NCBI RefSeq assembly: GCF_000296505.1
Contig: NZ_JH815209.1
Span: 590,047-654,046, forward strand
Direction: 5' to 3'
DNA length: 64,000 nt
Origin: Schaalia turicensis ACS-279-V-Col4
GTDB lineage: Bacteria > Actinomycetota > Actinomycetes > Actinomycetales > Actinomycetaceae
The notes under the pieces were generated by a model. That model saw only the letters and a list, made by a program, of their open reading frames with translations, ran no database searches and was not told the origin of the DNA. Below are positions 1-9,151 of the stretch, in pieces. Numbering within the stretch: position 1 is the first letter of the stretch; each line of letters begins with the position of its first letter. The position numbers and the translations under genes are program-made.

Positions 1-572
1 CGAAGCTCGCCTGACGCGCCAATTCCAAGAATTCCATCGATCCAGATAGGAGCTTCCAAAGCCGTAGCAATGTTTGAAATGTCAGTGAGCGCCCACAACT
101 TCGACCGCGCTTGTTCACCGTCAGCGCCACCGGCTGGATCCTGCTGATCGGCAAGCTTTTCCTGAACAAGCGCGTAAGCATCAAGAATCTGCACACCTGC
201 CTCAAGCGCAACTGATCGGCCTCGTGAATGAGACTTCGGAGCAAGAAGCAGAGCCGAGCAGGAAAACCCCTGTTCAGCTAGGTAGGCGAGCGCATACAGG
301 GCATCGCCTCCGTTGTCCCCGCCTCCAACAAGCGCGCACACGCGAGGAAGCGTCAGACAATCATCGCTTTCAACGCATCCGGGTGAAAAGGCGGGTGAAC
401 GGTGAACAAGCGCGGTATCGCCGCGGTGAACAAGCGCGGTCACGGCTTCAGCTACTGCGTGTGCCGCTCGCTTCATTAACCAATCCGGATCGCCATCTCC
501 AGCTTCTGTGTGGCGCGCTAAAAAGTCAGCCTCAATGGCACGCGCAGTCGCGCGATCGTTCACGAAGATCAT
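1..572 (-). CDS. nnr: NAD(P)H-hydrate epimerase domain (Nnr N-terminal part), partial
   Basis: The minus strand reads from ATG at 572 to the left edge without a stop, giving the first 190 or so residues of a YjeF_N-type protein. The key segment is 'VCALVGGGDNGGDALYAL' (minus strand near 290-330), which matches the family's GxGNNGGDG(L)YA nucleotide-binding loop, followed by 'GILGIGASGELR' at the edge, the usual 'D(G/A)(L/I)xGxG' motif. The family epimerises R- to S-NAD(P)HX for repair of hydrated nicotinamide cofactors, often fused to the ADP/ATP-dependent dehydratase, which would lie outside the window. Four copies of the dispersed repeat lie inside the frame (102-120, 162-177, 401-418, 425-440) and encode 'EQARS', 'ALVQE' and two 'TALVHR' segments. 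They sit in a poorly conserved stretch before the glycine loop. Identity is firm; whether the inserts are tolerated is inferred. Confidence 0.8.
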   Translation of the reverse strand, partial: MIFVNDRATARAIEADFLARHTEAGDGDPDWLMKRAAHAVAEAVTALVHRGDTALVHRSPAFSPGCVESDDCLTLPRVCALVGGGDNGGDALYALAYLAEQGFSCSALLLAPKSHSRGRSVALEAGVQILDAYALVQEKLADQQDPAGGADGEQARSKLWALTDISNIATALEAPIWIDGILGIGASGEL

Positions 573-658
573 GCAGTGATAGTGTCACCCCTTTGGGCAC
601 GCATCAACCTATTGCGCGGATTGTCGCGGTTTCTTCACTCTCAGGGGTTGGTGCCGCA

Positions 659-708
659 CGGTGAACAAGCGCGGTCGTATACACCCCAAACGGTGAACAA
701 GCGCGGTG
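659..708. repeat. Two copies of dispersed GTGAACAAGCGCGG repeat
   Basis: Two direct copies of the core GGTGAACAAGCGCGGT lie in the gap between nnr and the sugar permease, about 32 bp apart (near 660 and 692), separated by a short unrelated spacer. Confidence 0.85.
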
Positions 709-752
709 GTATAAGACCGGGGGATGTGCGCCAAGGCGCGGACGAAAAGGCC

Positions 753-1646
753 TCAGGCGGCGTCGAGCCCCTTAGCGACCCCCGCAAGCACCGCGCCGAC
801 GATAACCAGCGCAACACCAATGACAGTCCAACGCAGTTCGCGACCCGCGCGGTGCTCACCCAGCCAGAGGATACCGAGAGGAGTCGAAATCAGAATGCCC
901 AGCTGCGACAGAGTGAAACCGGTCGCGACACCGACGCGTCCAGCGCCGACCTGGAGTAGGACGACGGCGGCACCCCACATCAGGCCGAGTGCCGTCATTT
1001 GCGCCATTGGGAGACTCACTAGCGTCGGAGCCTCGTCCCCCTTCCGGCGCGCGTCAACGGCGTACGCGATCAGGGCAACAAGGAAGTAGCCCGTCGCCTG
1101 CGGCAACAGGATCGAGGGACCATCCAGCCCAAAGGCACGACCGATCAACACGTAACTCGAAAAAGCGAAGGTCGACGTCATCAGCAAACGCGTTCCGCGC
1201 GCCCAATCCAGGTTCTTCGTATCGGAGCCTTCCTCGGTGCGTGAGACGAACCAAATACCCAGAATGAGGACGATAATCGCAGTCGCACCGACCGGGAGCG
1301 CCCCACCGTGACGCCATTCGCCGAACAGAAGAACACCACCCAGCGAGATCGCTGCCAACTGCCCGCCCGTCGACACCGGCATCGTGCGCGAAACACCCAG
1401 CACGTTGAAAGCAGCGACCTGGTCCACCAGACCCCAGCCGACAATCAATCCGGTAACAAAAGCGACGATCACATCGCGCACATTCCACTGAACCCCAAGG
1501 AAGGGCGTGACTGCGAGCGCAAAAATAAAACCACCCATCGTCAAACCGAGAACACGCTGCTGGTCAGTTGTCTTGACCGCGCCGGTGATGGTGGTTTGAA
1601 GGCCAAACAAAATCGATGGAACGAGCGCCCAGAGAATGTCGATCAC
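753..1646 (-). CDS. GRP/GlcU-family sugar uptake permease
   Basis: A roughly 297-residue membrane protein with about ten hydrophobic helices. Its first residues 'IDILWALVPSILFGLQ' and 'GLTMGGFIFAL' resemble the start of GlcU-type glucose/ribose uptake porters of the drug/metabolite transporter superfamily (usual length about 285-290). The GTG at 1646 fits that length. A longer frame runs back to 1739 but would add an unconserved, partly charged extension. The C-terminal half ends 'GVALVIVGAVLAGVAKG'. The likely role is proton-coupled uptake of glucose or a related sugar at the cytoplasmic membrane. The gene stands alone between nnr and glmS and is followed on the minus strand by repeat copies. 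Substrate is inferred from the family only. Confidence 0.72.
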   Translation of the reverse strand: MIDILWALVPSILFGLQTTITGAVKTTDQQRVLGLTMGGFIFALAVTPFLGVQWNVRDVIVAFVTGLIVGWGLVDQVAAFNVLGVSRTMPVSTGGQLAAISLGGVLLFGEWRHGGALPVGATAIIVLILGIWFVSRTEEGSDTKNLDWARGTRLLMTSTFAFSSYVLIGRAFGLDGPSILLPQATGYFLVALIAYAVDARRKGDEAPTLVSLPMAQMTALGLMWGAAVVLLQVGAGRVGVATGFTLSQLGILISTPLGILWLGEHRAGRELRWTVIGVALVIVGAVLAGVAKGLDAA

Positions 1647-1768
1647 GATAATCTCAATCCTGTTTTTGGTGTACGAGGCCGGGCTCGCATACTCGGTCAA
1701 CAAGCGGATACAGCCCGATGGTAGTGGGATTTGTCCCACGAAAGCGAAAACGTCCGCACAAAACGAAT

Positions 1769-1801
1769 CCTGCGTCTGCCACGACGTGTGGCAGACGCAG
1801 G
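1769..1801 (-). terminator. Terminator downstream of glmS
   Basis: A perfect inverted repeat with 14-bp arms (CCTGCGTCTGCCAC and its complement) around a short loop lies 20 bp beyond the glmS stop. On the minus strand it is followed by ATTCGTTTTG, a partial U tract. Confidence 0.75.
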
Positions 1802-1821
1802 AAAAGTCCAGTCAGGGATGC

Positions 1822-3732
1822 TTACTCAACGGTCACAGACTTAGCGAGGTTGCGTGGTTGATCGACGTCAAGGCCCTTCACGGTTGCAAGTTCGCAGGCG
1901 AAGATCTGCAGTGGGACAACCGTCAACAGGGGTGCGTACAGCGTCGGAATCGGAGGAATCCTGAACACGATTTCAGCGAATTCGTCGACGGAGGTGTCGC
2001 CTTCTTCAGCGATGACGATGGTCTTTGCACCGCGAGCGCGAACTTCCTGAATGTTTGCCAGAACCTTGTTGTGCAGTTCGGGACGACGCGGGGTCGGAAC
2101 AACGATGATGACTGGCTGGCCTTCGTCGACCAGTGCGATCGGGCCGTGCTTGAGTTCGCCGGCCGCGAAGCCTTCTGCGTGGATGTAGCAGATTTCCTTG
2201 AGCTTCAAGGCGCCTTCAAGGGCAACCGGGTATCCGACGTGGCGACCGAGGTAGATGACGGACGTCGCGTGTTTCATGGTGCGAGCAAACTGTCGGACAG
2301 TCTCGCCCTGATCGAGGATCTTCTGGATCTTCGCCGGTGCTTCAGCCAGCTTTTCCATGTAGTCGATGATCTCGTCGGAGTACTTGTTGCCACGAACTTG
2401 GGCAAGGTACAGGCCAAGGATGAAGCAGGCGGTGACCTGAGACGTGAACGCCTTGGTGGAGGCGACAGCGATTTCCGGGCCCGCGTGGGTCAGCAGAACA
2501 GCGTCGGACTCACGCGAAATAGTCGAGCCCGGAGTATTCACGATCGCCACGACCTTCGCGCCCTGCTCGCGAGCGTGACGGATCGCCTGGATCGTGTCCA
2601 TGGTTTCACCGGACTGCGAGATGGCCACGACCAGTGTTTTTTCGGTGACGACCGGGTCGCGGTAGCGGAACTCAGAGGAAAGCTCGACCTCGACGGGGAT
2701 ACGGCACCAGTGTTCGATCGCGTACTTGGCGACCTGACCGGCGTAGGACGCGGTACCGCAACCGATCATGACGATCTTGTCGACGCCACGCAGAATGTAC
2801 TCGGGGATACGGACCTCGTCGAGTGCAAGGTGACCGGTGGAATCGATACGGTCTTCCAAGGTTTCGCGAACACCACGGGGCTGTTCGTGAATTTCCTTTT
2901 CCATGAAGGTCGGCCAGCCGTCCTTCGTCGCGCGATCCGAAGTGAAGTCAACTTCGTATTCCTTGAGCGGAACAACATTCCCATCATGGCCAAGAACAGT
3001 CACGCCACGAGCCGTGACAATGGCCATCTGATCCTGATCGATCTCGACAGCGCGGTTCGTGTGCTCAATGAATGCCAAAACGTCAGAACCGAGGAAGTTT
3101 TCGCCGTCACCCAAACCAACGACCAGAGGCGAAGAACGGCGTGCCGCAAGAATAACCTCCGGCGCATCGGCTGAAACGAGTAGCAGCGTGAATGTGCCCT
3201 GCAGGCGCTCAGTAACAGCGCGCATCGCAGCAATCAGGCGACGAACAGTATCTTCGCCAGCGTGCACTCCGGCAAGAGAGCCGCCCCACTGCCCAGCGGT
3301 CCCGGCCTCGTACATCTTGGCAATCAGGTGGACGACAACCTCAGTATCCGTATCGGACGCAAAAGTGACGCCATCGGCGCGAAGTTCGGCGCGCAACGCG
3401 TCAGCATTTTCGATGATGCCATTGTGTACCAGAGCGAAACGACCGTCTGCGGACGAATGCGGGTGAGCATTCGCAACAGTCGGACGACCGTGCGTCGCCC
3501 AACGAGTATGACCGATCGCAGCGAAAGCATCGGCAGGCTTGAGGACCTCGATCTTGTCAGCAAGGTTCGCGAGCTTACCGACCGCGCGAATCACCTCCAG
3601 GCCGTCCGGAGTTGACAGAGCCAAACCGGCAGAGTCGTATCCTCGGTATTCCAGGCGAGCGAGGCCCCCCATGACGACCTCACGCGAATGAGCCGAAGGG
3701 GCACAACCAATATGTCCAACAATTCCACACAT
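1822..3732 (-). CDS. glmS: Glutamine--fructose-6-phosphate aminotransferase
   Basis: 636 residues, starting at the ATG that places Cys2 at the mature N-terminus ('MCGIVGHIG'), as the N-terminal-nucleophile glutaminase requires. The longer upstream frame to 3879 is therefore rejected. Glutaminase motifs '[10 protein letters not shown]', 'GHTRWATHG' and 'HNGIIEN' are in order, followed by two SIS domains ('GCGTASYAG', '[10 protein letters not shown]', 'STKAFTSQV') and the C-terminal '[13 protein letters not shown]'. The enzyme makes glucosamine-6-phosphate from fructose-6-phosphate and glutamine, the first step of UDP-GlcNAc synthesis. glmM, two genes away, catalyses the next step. The gene is divergent from coaA across a 128-bp gap. 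Some actinobacterial relatives are near this length, slightly above the 609 residues of E. coli GlmS. Confidence 0.96.
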   Translation of the reverse strand: MCGIVGHIGCAPSAHSREVVMGGLARLEYRGYDSAGLALSTPDGLEVIRAVGKLANLADKIEVLKPADAFAAIGHTRWATHGRPTVANAHPHSSADGRFALVHNGIIENADALRAELRADGVTFASDTDTEVVVHLIAKMYEAGTAGQWGGSLAGVHAGEDTVRRLIAAMRAVTERLQGTFTLLLVSADAPEVILAARRSSPLVVGLGDGENFLGSDVLAFIEHTNRAVEIDQDQMAIVTARGVTVLGHDGNVVPLKEYEVDFTSDRATKDGWPTFMEKEIHEQPRGVRETLEDRIDSTGHLALDEVRIPEYILRGVDKIVMIGCGTASYAGQVAKYAIEHWCRIPVEVELSSEFRYRDPVVTEKTLVVAISQSGETMDTIQAIRHAREQGAKVVAIVNTPGSTISRESDAVLLTHAGPEIAVASTKAFTSQVTACFILGLYLAQVRGNKYSDEIIDYMEKLAEAPAKIQKILDQGETVRQFARTMKHATSVIYLGRHVGYPVALEGALKLKEICYIHAEGFAAGELKHGPIALVDEGQPVIIVVPTPRRPELHNKVLANIQEVRARGAKTIVIAEEGDTSVDEFAEIVFRIPPIPTLYAPLLTVVPLQIFACELATVKGLDVDQPRNLAKSVTVE

Positions 3733-3860
3733 GCAAGCAATTCCAGCACATCGAGCGGAGTTGCGCTCGTCGCCTTGCCCATGTCCGACAGATACCCGCC
3801 ATTCTTCACACTTTTGCCTCAAAGGTGCATTCGAACAAGCGAGTGCGAGACAATGCCATC

Positions 3861-4823
3861 GTGACTTCCCACAACGCACACGCCTACTCTGCGATCTCCC
3901 CTTTTACGCGCATTGAACGCGCCGATTGGGATAGGTTGGTCGACCACACTCCCCTGCCGTTGACGCAAGAAGACATCACCAGGATCGCTTCCTTGGGCGA
4001 CCCCATCGACATGAGCGAAGTCGACGCGATTTATCGCCCTTTGTCTGCGCTCCTTCAGCTGTACGTTGACGGCAGGCGACGCACCGCCCGCGAACGCGCC
4101 ACCTTCCTGGGCGAGCAAACGCCCACACCCACCCCTTTCGTCATCGGAATTGCCGGCTCAGTTGCCGTTGGAAAGTCAACCGTCGCCCGTCTTCTGCAAC
4201 TTCTGCTCCAGCGTTGGGAGCACACCCCGCGCGTCGACCTGGTGACAACCGACGGCTTCCTCTATCCGAACGCCGTGCTCGAAGAAAAGGGCATCATGGC
4301 ACGCAAGGGCTTCCCGGAGTCCTACGACCGTCAGGCTCTGCTGAATTTCTTGGCCGCCGTGAAGTCGGGGGCGGGCGACGTCACTGCTCCCGTGTACTCG
4401 CATGTCATCTACGACGTTGTCCCGGGCAAAATCCTCCACATTGAGGCTCCCGACATTCTGATCGTCGAGGGAGTGAACGTTCTGCAACCCCCGCGCCTCC
4501 ACCCTGGGGCGCTCGGTGTTTCCGTGTCTGACTACTTCGACTTCTCGATCTACGTCGATGCTGAAGAATCCGACATCGAGCAGTGGTATGTCGACCGGTT
4601 CCTCACTCTTCGCCAAACTGCCTTCTCGCGTGAAGATTCCTTCTTCCGCACTTACGCCAGTTTGACGGACACGGAGGCCGAAGCGACAGCGCGCATGGTC
4701 TGGTCGGCAATTAACTTGCCAAACCTGCGTGAAAACATCGCTCCCACTCGCGAACGCGCCACGATGATCTTCCACAAAGACCAGGATCACCGCGTCGATT
4801 CGTTGCTACTGCGTAAGGACTAG
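3861..4823 (+). CDS. coaA: Pantothenate kinase, type I (CoaA)
   Basis: About 320 residues from GTG 3861, ending '[11 protein letters not shown]'. The P-loop '[12 protein letters not shown]', the substrate-binding '[10 protein letters not shown]', 'RKGFPESYD', 'PVYSH', '[12 protein letters not shown]' and 'EQWYVDRFL' all match actinobacterial CoaA in order and spacing. It phosphorylates pantothenate with ATP, the committing step of coenzyme A synthesis, in the cytosol. An in-frame GTG at 3825 would add 12 residues. I prefer 3861 because the added residues ('[11 protein letters not shown]') fall outside the conserved start ('[14 protein letters not shown]' aligns near residue 12). Neither start has a strong Shine-Dalgarno sequence. 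It is the only large plus-strand gene in the left 33 kb. Confidence 0.94.
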   Translation: MTSHNAHAYSAISPFTRIERADWDRLVDHTPLPLTQEDITRIASLGDPIDMSEVDAIYRPLSALLQLYVDGRRRTARERATFLGEQTPTPTPFVIGIAGSVAVGKSTVARLLQLLLQRWEHTPRVDLVTTDGFLYPNAVLEEKGIMARKGFPESYDRQALLNFLAAVKSGAGDVTAPVYSHVIYDVVPGKILHIEAPDILIVEGVNVLQPPRLHPGALGVSVSDYFDFSIYVDAEESDIEQWYVDRFLTLRQTAFSREDSFFRTYASLTDTEAEATARMVWSAINLPNLRENIAPTRERATMIFHKDQDHRVDSLLLRKD

Positions 4824-4904
4824 CGACCGCCTTTCCCAGTTCGTGTCAGGGGCGACGAGGTCCCTTCTGAGACGCTGAACGCCTCTGGTGGTGAAGACAA
4901 AGCT

Positions 4905-4943
4905 CAACGGGCTCAGTAGAGGATTCCCCTACCGAGCCCGTTG
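4905..4943. terminator. Bidirectional terminator between convergent coaA and glmM
   Basis: A 10-bp perfect stem (CAACGGGCTC and complement), with an additional inner GTAG/CTAC pairing, lies in the gap between two converging genes. Trailing T-runs are weak on both sides. Confidence 0.65.
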
Positions 4944-4979
4944 ATTGTCTCAGTCACGCCCCTCAGCGGATGCCTCGTA

Positions 4980-6329
4980 TCAGATCGCCAAGTTTTCCTT
5001 CACCACGTCAGCGAGTGAGGCTGCGACTAAATCAGCCTGTTCCTGGGTGGCGGCCTCAACCATGACGCGCACCAACGGCTCGGTGCCCGACGGGCGAAGA
5101 AGAACACGACCGGTATCGCCGAGCTGTGCTTCAGCAGCCTTGACAGCCACCGCAACAGCTTCGTTCGTCGCTGCACTGCTACGGTCAACCCCGCCCACAT
5201 TGATGAGTGTCTGGGGTAAGCGCTCAACGAACGCAGTCAGATCCGCCAGGGAGCGACCGGATTCCTTCACCATGCGAGCAACCAGCAGGGACGACAGGAT
5301 GCCATCACCCGTCGTTGCATGGTCGAGATCAATAATGTGGCCGGACTGTTCGCCGCCCAGCACATAGTTGGAGGCGCGCATTTCTTCGAGCACGTAACGG
5401 TCGCCGACTGCGGTCTGAACCGTCTTAATACCTTTGTCACGCATCGCGAGAATCAGACCGAGGTTCGACATCACGGTCACGACAAGGGTGTCTCCCTTGA
5501 GCTTGCCACGCTCACGCGCATCCACCGCGAGTGCGCCCATGATCTTGTCACCGTCGATCAGGTTGCCTTCAGCATCGACTGCCAAGCAACGGTCTGCGTC
5601 ACCATCGTAAGCGACACCGAAGTCTGCTTTGTGCTCGACGACGGCCTTCTGCAGGCCTTCAGGGTGGGTTGAACCAGCATTGAGGTTGATATTGCGACCG
5701 TCAGGTTCAGCGTTGATCACGATGACCTCGGCACCCGCTTCACGTAGCGTTAGCGGACCGAGCTCGAAGGCGGCACCATTAGCGCAGTCAACGACGATTG
5801 TCAGACCATTCAAGTCCGTGTTCACAGACTTCACCACATGGTCAACGTACAGGCGCTTCGCCTGCTCATGTTGTTCGTCGACCTCGCCGACACCGTCGCC
5901 GGTCGGGCGATCCCACTCGGTTCCGATCAGTGCTTCAATCTCATCTTCAACCGCGTCGGGGAGCTTGTAGCCACCCTGCGCGAAGAACTTAATGCCGTTG
6001 TCAGGCATCGGGTTGTGTGACGCCGAGATCATGACACCCAAGTCAATGTCGTCCTGCGAAGCAGTCAGGTAGGCAACGGTCGGAGTCGTCACAACGCCAA
6101 GAAGAGTCACGTCCATGCCTGCGCTTGCAAGCCCGGCAGCCAGAGCGTGCTCAAGGAACTCACCCGAAATGCGCGTATCTCGACCAATGACGACACGCGC
6201 TTTCGTCCCGTCACTGCGGAGCGCACCAAAGTAGCGAGCAGCAGCTTCACCGATCTTCAGCGCCAGGTCAGCCGTAATATCAACATTCGCGAGGCCACGG
6301 ACACCGTCGGTGCCAAACATTCGTGCCAT
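4980..6329 (-). CDS. glmM: Phosphoglucosamine mutase
   Basis: 449 residues starting at the ATG of 'MARMFGTDGVRGLAN', which has an AAGGA ribosome-binding site six bases upstream. The ATG at 6347 would add six residues and lacks this. The active-site serine loop 'ISASHNPMPDNGIK', the metal-binding loop 'AYDGDADRCLAVD', the sugar-binding 'GGEQSGHII' and the phosphate-binding 'RPSGTEPLVRVM' are all present. The enzyme converts glucosamine-6-phosphate to glucosamine-1-phosphate for peptidoglycan precursors, directly after GlmS. In actinobacteria it commonly lies between rpsI and glmS, as here. Confidence 0.96.
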   Translation of the reverse strand: MARMFGTDGVRGLANVDITADLALKIGEAAARYFGALRSDGTKARVVIGRDTRISGEFLEHALAAGLASAGMDVTLLGVVTTPTVAYLTASQDDIDLGVMISASHNPMPDNGIKFFAQGGYKLPDAVEDEIEALIGTEWDRPTGDGVGEVDEQHEQAKRLYVDHVVKSVNTDLNGLTIVVDCANGAAFELGPLTLREAGAEVIVINAEPDGRNINLNAGSTHPEGLQKAVVEHKADFGVAYDGDADRCLAVDAEGNLIDGDKIMGALAVDARERGKLKGDTLVVTVMSNLGLILAMRDKGIKTVQTAVGDRYVLEEMRASNYVLGGEQSGHIIDLDHATTGDGILSSLLVARMVKESGRSLADLTAFVERLPQTLINVGGVDRSSAATNEAVAVAVKAAEAQLGDTGRVLLRPSGTEPLVRVMVEAATQEQADLVAASLADVVKENLAI

Positions 6330-6702
6330 TTTAGTTCCTTCATTCACGCCGGCATCGCGCCGGAAAGCGTTGTGTCAGTTGTCCCTAGCGTACCCGTGGC
6401 CCCGGCGAGTTCGGTTCTTCTGCGGCCCCGTCTGTCACTTTGCGAGAATTTCCACCCTCGCGTATTTCCGGTATCGCAAAGGACCACGAGGCCCGGATCC
6501 CGCTCTTCCCACCGCGCTTGTTCACCGCCAACACCGCAAAAGCAGCGCGCTTGTTCACCACTGGCACCCAAAAAGACCGCGCTCGTTCAGTGCGAGGCAT
6601 CAACAAGTACGCGGCCTCGTCAATGAGAGACCACCCACACGCCAAAGCCGGACGCCGTGAACAAGCGCGGTAGGCGCCGAGTAGCACGATGCCCTAAAAA
6701 CA
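6330..6702. repeat. Repeat-rich spacer between glmM and rpsI (five repeat copies)
   Basis: This 370-bp gap holds no credible gene. From about 6509 to 6675 it contains three clear copies of the dispersed repeat (CCGCGCTTGTTCACC near 6512, CGCGCTTGTTCACC near 6547, and the opposite-strand GTGAACAAGCGCGG near 6658) plus two degraded ones (near 6582 and 6602). Short open frames here are only the repeat read in different phases. Confidence 0.8.
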
Positions 6703-6738
6703 CTTGTGGCCCCGCTCCACAAGGAGCAGGGCCACAAG
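6703..6738 (-). terminator. Terminator of rplM-rpsI operon
   Basis: An imperfect 16-bp stem (CTTGTGGCCC...GGGCCACAAG) is followed on the minus strand by TGTTTTTAGG, a classic intrinsic terminator just past the rpsI stop. Confidence 0.88.
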
Positions 6739-6754
6739 CCAAGAAAACGAAGGA

Positions 6755-7246
6755 TCAGCGCTTCGAGAACTGCGAAGCCTTACGTGCCTTCTTGAGGCCT
6801 GCCTTCTTACGTTCGATGACGCGAGCGTCACGAGTCAGGAAGCCAGCCTTCTTGAGTGCCGGGCGGTTGGCATCGCGGTCGATCTCATTGAGAGCGCGCG
6901 AAATGCCGAGGCGCAGGGCGCCTGCCTGACCGGAGATGCCACCACCGTTGATACGGGCGACAACATCGAAACGGCCATCAAGGTCAAGAAGGACGAACGG
7001 GGACTTCACGAGCTGCTGGTGCAGCTTGTTCGGGAAGTAATCCTCGAGGGTGCGTCCGTTGATCTTCCATTCGCCGGTTCCGGGAACCAGACGAACACGG
7101 GCAACGGCCTCCTTGCGGCGACCAAGGCCCGCGCCGGGCGCGGTGATGGACTGGCCGGCACCTGCGGGCGCGGTTTCAGTCTCAGTGGTGTACGAGCTAG
7201 GGGCGTTCTCCTCATCCAGCTCGACGATTTCGGTGGTCTCAGCCAC
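6755..7246 (-). CDS. rpsI: 30S ribosomal protein S9
   Basis: 163 residues. The core '[24 protein letters not shown]' and the C-terminal '[24 protein letters not shown]' are diagnostic of S9. The last Lys-Arg contacts the P-site tRNA. An acidic N-terminal extension of about 45 residues ('[16 protein letters not shown]') precedes the core, as is common in actinobacterial S9. It lies downstream of rplM in the usual two-gene operon. Confidence 0.97.
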   Translation of the reverse strand: MAETTEIVELDEENAPSSYTTETETAPAGAGQSITAPGAGLGRRKEAVARVRLVPGTGEWKINGRTLEDYFPNKLHQQLVKSPFVLLDLDGRFDVVARINGGGISGQAGALRLGISRALNEIDRDANRPALKKAGFLTRDARVIERKKAGLKKARKASQFSKR

Positions 7247-7289
7247 GGTTCTCCTCAGTGCTTATGTCGATTATTCAGTGGCACGAAGC

Positions 7290-7733
7290 TCACTGAGCAA
7301 CCTGGGTGATCTCGTAGGGAACCGGCGACTGGCCGGCGTGGGGGTGCTCAGCACCGGCGTAAACATGCAGCTTCTTGAACTGCATACGGCCGAGGCTGGT
7401 GTGAGGAAGCATGCCGCGAACGGCCTTCTCAACCGCGCGCTCAGGCGACTTGGCCATGAGGTTACGGTAGGAGGTTGCGGTCAGACCACCGGGACGACCA
7501 GAGTGGCGGTAGGCCATCTTCTGTTCGAGCTTCTTACCGGTCAGAACGACCTTGTCCGCATTAATGATGATGACGTTGTCACCCATATCCATGTGAGGGG
7601 CGAACGTCGGCTTGTGCTTCCCACGAAGAATGGCGGCAACCTGAGCCGCCAGGCGGCCGAGGACGACGTCGGTGGCGTCAATGACGTACCACTTCTTGTC
7701 TGCGTCCCCAGGCTTGGGTGAATAGGTGCGCAC
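7290..7733 (-). CDS. rplM: 50S ribosomal protein L13
   Basis: 147 residues from GTG 7733 ('[20 protein letters not shown]'), the usual actinobacterial start and length, with GAAGG eight bases upstream. A TTG at 7748 would give a 152-residue product. Conserved '[10 protein letters not shown]', 'GKHKPTF', 'YRHSGRPGG', 'VRGMLPH' and 'YAGAEHPH' are present. L13 is an early assembly protein of the large subunit. Confidence 0.96.
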   Translation of the reverse strand: MRTYSPKPGDADKKWYVIDATDVVLGRLAAQVAAILRGKHKPTFAPHMDMGDNVIIINADKVVLTGKKLEQKMAYRHSGRPGGLTATSYRNLMAKSPERAVEKAVRGMLPHTSLGRMQFKKLHVYAGAEHPHAGQSPVPYEITQVAQ

Positions 7734-8077
7734 GGGCGTAACCTTCAATTCTTATCAGTCATGGAGCGTCGATCCCCAATGCCAGGATCGCGCTCGCGAT
7801 GTAACGGTTCGCGCGAGGCGTCAGTTGCAACTCAACGGCGAGTGGGAATACACCGAGGGCGCTAGCTAACGCACAGCGTCACCAAGTCTATCGGGCAGGA
7901 TTGAGCCGGTCAAAGTTGCCGGGCCTTTGTGTCCGATTCCTCAGTTGCTACTGCCTACCCCCACCGCGCTTGTTCACCGTACGGGCAACCCCAAGAAAAC
8001 CGTTTCGGTGATGATCCCGGCCTCGTGAATTGGTGAACTAGCATGCACGAACGCTGGCGCACCAAGGCAGACTGGGC
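7734..8077 (-). other. Gene-free spacer upstream of rplM with one dispersed repeat
   Basis: This 344-bp gap between truA and rplM must hold the rplM promoter and leader. One good repeat copy (CCACCGCGCTTGTTCACCGT) lies at about 7967-7986. I could not identify the promoter with confidence, and I see no coding sequence or strong terminator for truA. Confidence 0.5.
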
Positions 8078-9151
8078 CTAGCTCCCGTCGCCACAACACG
8101 AATCGCGACGCGACCGCGCTTGTTGAGCGCGCGAGGCCCACTGATCCGGCGCCGGATAGTCCACGCCCTCCAAAGTCAGTCCGTGCGCAGGAGCAATCGG
8201 CGCCGCGCTTGTTCGAGAGCAGGCTTGAAGCAGCTCATACGGCCAGTCGACGCTCCGGCGCCCCAGACCCACTTCAACAAGCGCGCCTACAAGCGAACGC
8301 ACCATCGAGTGGCAGAACGCATCAGCGTCGACAAAACACTCAACAAGCGCGGACTCTGACGCGCCCTGTTGGGGAGTAAGCGCCCCCGAACGGTGAACAA
8401 GCGCCCCCGAACGGTGAACAAGCGCTGTCGAAGACGGCTTGAATTCCAGGCGCGTCAGCGTGCGAATCGTTGTGGCTCCTTCGCGTGGCCGGCAATACGA
8501 CAGAAAATCATGCTCGCCAAGCAATGGGGCTGCTGCCCGATTCATCAAGTCAACATCTAGAGGTTGTTCAAGACTCAGAACATCAAAACGGCGGAGCGGA
8601 TCGACTCCCCCGCTCATCAGCCGGTAGCAGTAATGACGTCCTAGAGCAGAAAAACGCGCATCAAAATCCGACGAAACAACATGCGCCTCGCGGATCACAA
8701 CATCGGCCGTACCTTTGGGCGCATTCAGGGCGCGATCGCGCATCCACTGCCCATACGCGCGCGCAATCACACCGTTCAATCGGCGAACAAGCGCGTTCGC
8801 ACAGGCCTCCGCAGTCGCTTCCGCCCCTCGAGGCGCGAGCTTTTCCCACCGCGCTTGTTCAACGTCGAAGTGGACCACTTGATGGCGCGCGTGCACTCCG
8901 GCATCCGTTCGCCCAGCGACCGTCAGCACAGTTGGGCACCGAAGTACGAGGCCTAAGCCAGCTTCAATTTCACCTTGCACGGTTCGTTGGCCTGGCTGGG
9001 AAGCCCACCCGTGGAAATTCGTCCCGTCGTAGCTGAGGTCAAGACGGATGCGAAGAGTGTGAGGTGCTTGAACAAGCGCAGCGGATTCTTCAACAAGCGC
9101 GACAGGTTCGTGAACAAGCGCGGTAAAAGCTAAGGGGTCGGAGTTGCTCAT
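8078..9151 (-). CDS. truA: tRNA pseudouridine(38-40) synthase with repeat-derived inserts
   Basis: 357 residues. The catalytic-Asp motif 'VAGRTDAGVHARHQV' and 'LDLSYDGTNFHGWASQPGQRTVQGEIE', 'HDFLSYCRP' and 'DADAFCHSMVRSLVGALVEVG' identify TruA, which isomerises U38-U40 in tRNA anticodon arms. The usual length is about 260-290, so this copy carries 70 or more extra residues. The excess coincides with the dispersed repeat: an N-terminal 'FTALVHEPVALVEESAALVQ', an internal 'TALVHRSGALVHRSGAL' (repeat cores at 8392-8404 and 8413-8425) and a C-terminal 'QQARSRRD'. The ATG at 9151 overlaps the stop of the upstream glucokinase gene (ATGA), suggesting translational coupling. A GTG at 9160 with GGGGGAG upstream is an alternative start. 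Confidence 0.93.
   Translation of the reverse strand: MSNSDPLAFTALVHEPVALVEESAALVQAPHTLRIRLDLSYDGTNFHGWASQPGQRTVQGEIEAGLGLVLRCPTVLTVAGRTDAGVHARHQVVHFDVEQARWEKLAPRGAEATAEACANALVRRLNGVIARAYGQWMRDRALNAPKGTADVVIREAHVVSSDFDARFSALGRHYCYRLMSGGVDPLRRFDVLSLEQPLDVDLMNRAAAPLLGEHDFLSYCRPREGATTIRTLTRLEFKPSSTALVHRSGALVHRSGALTPQQGASESALVECFVDADAFCHSMVRSLVGALVEVGLGRRSVDWPYELLQACSRTSAAPIAPAHGLTLEGVDYPAPDQWASRAQQARSRRDSCCGDGS

Noticed and set aside
224..959. Short frames rich in 'GEQAR', 'NKRG', 'RACSP' and 'RLFT' in repeat regions (also at 6310-6690, 8369-8560, 10000-10450, 21700-22390, 34600-34860)
   Set aside because: They are the dispersed repeat read in different phases and lie antisense to, or between, real genes.
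1636..3174. Long open frame of 512 codons on the plus strand opposite glmS
   Set aside because: It is exactly antisense to conserved GlmS codons, with low-complexity composition and no recognisable family. Similar long antisense frames oppose fusA (29874-31820), rpoB (40038-42194), rpoC and tuf (27776-29563) and arise from codon bias.
3733..3860. glmS-type ribozyme or riboswitch upstream of glmS
   Set aside because: The 128-bp gap to coaA is too short and shows no glmS ribozyme core; such ribozymes are mainly found in Firmicutes.
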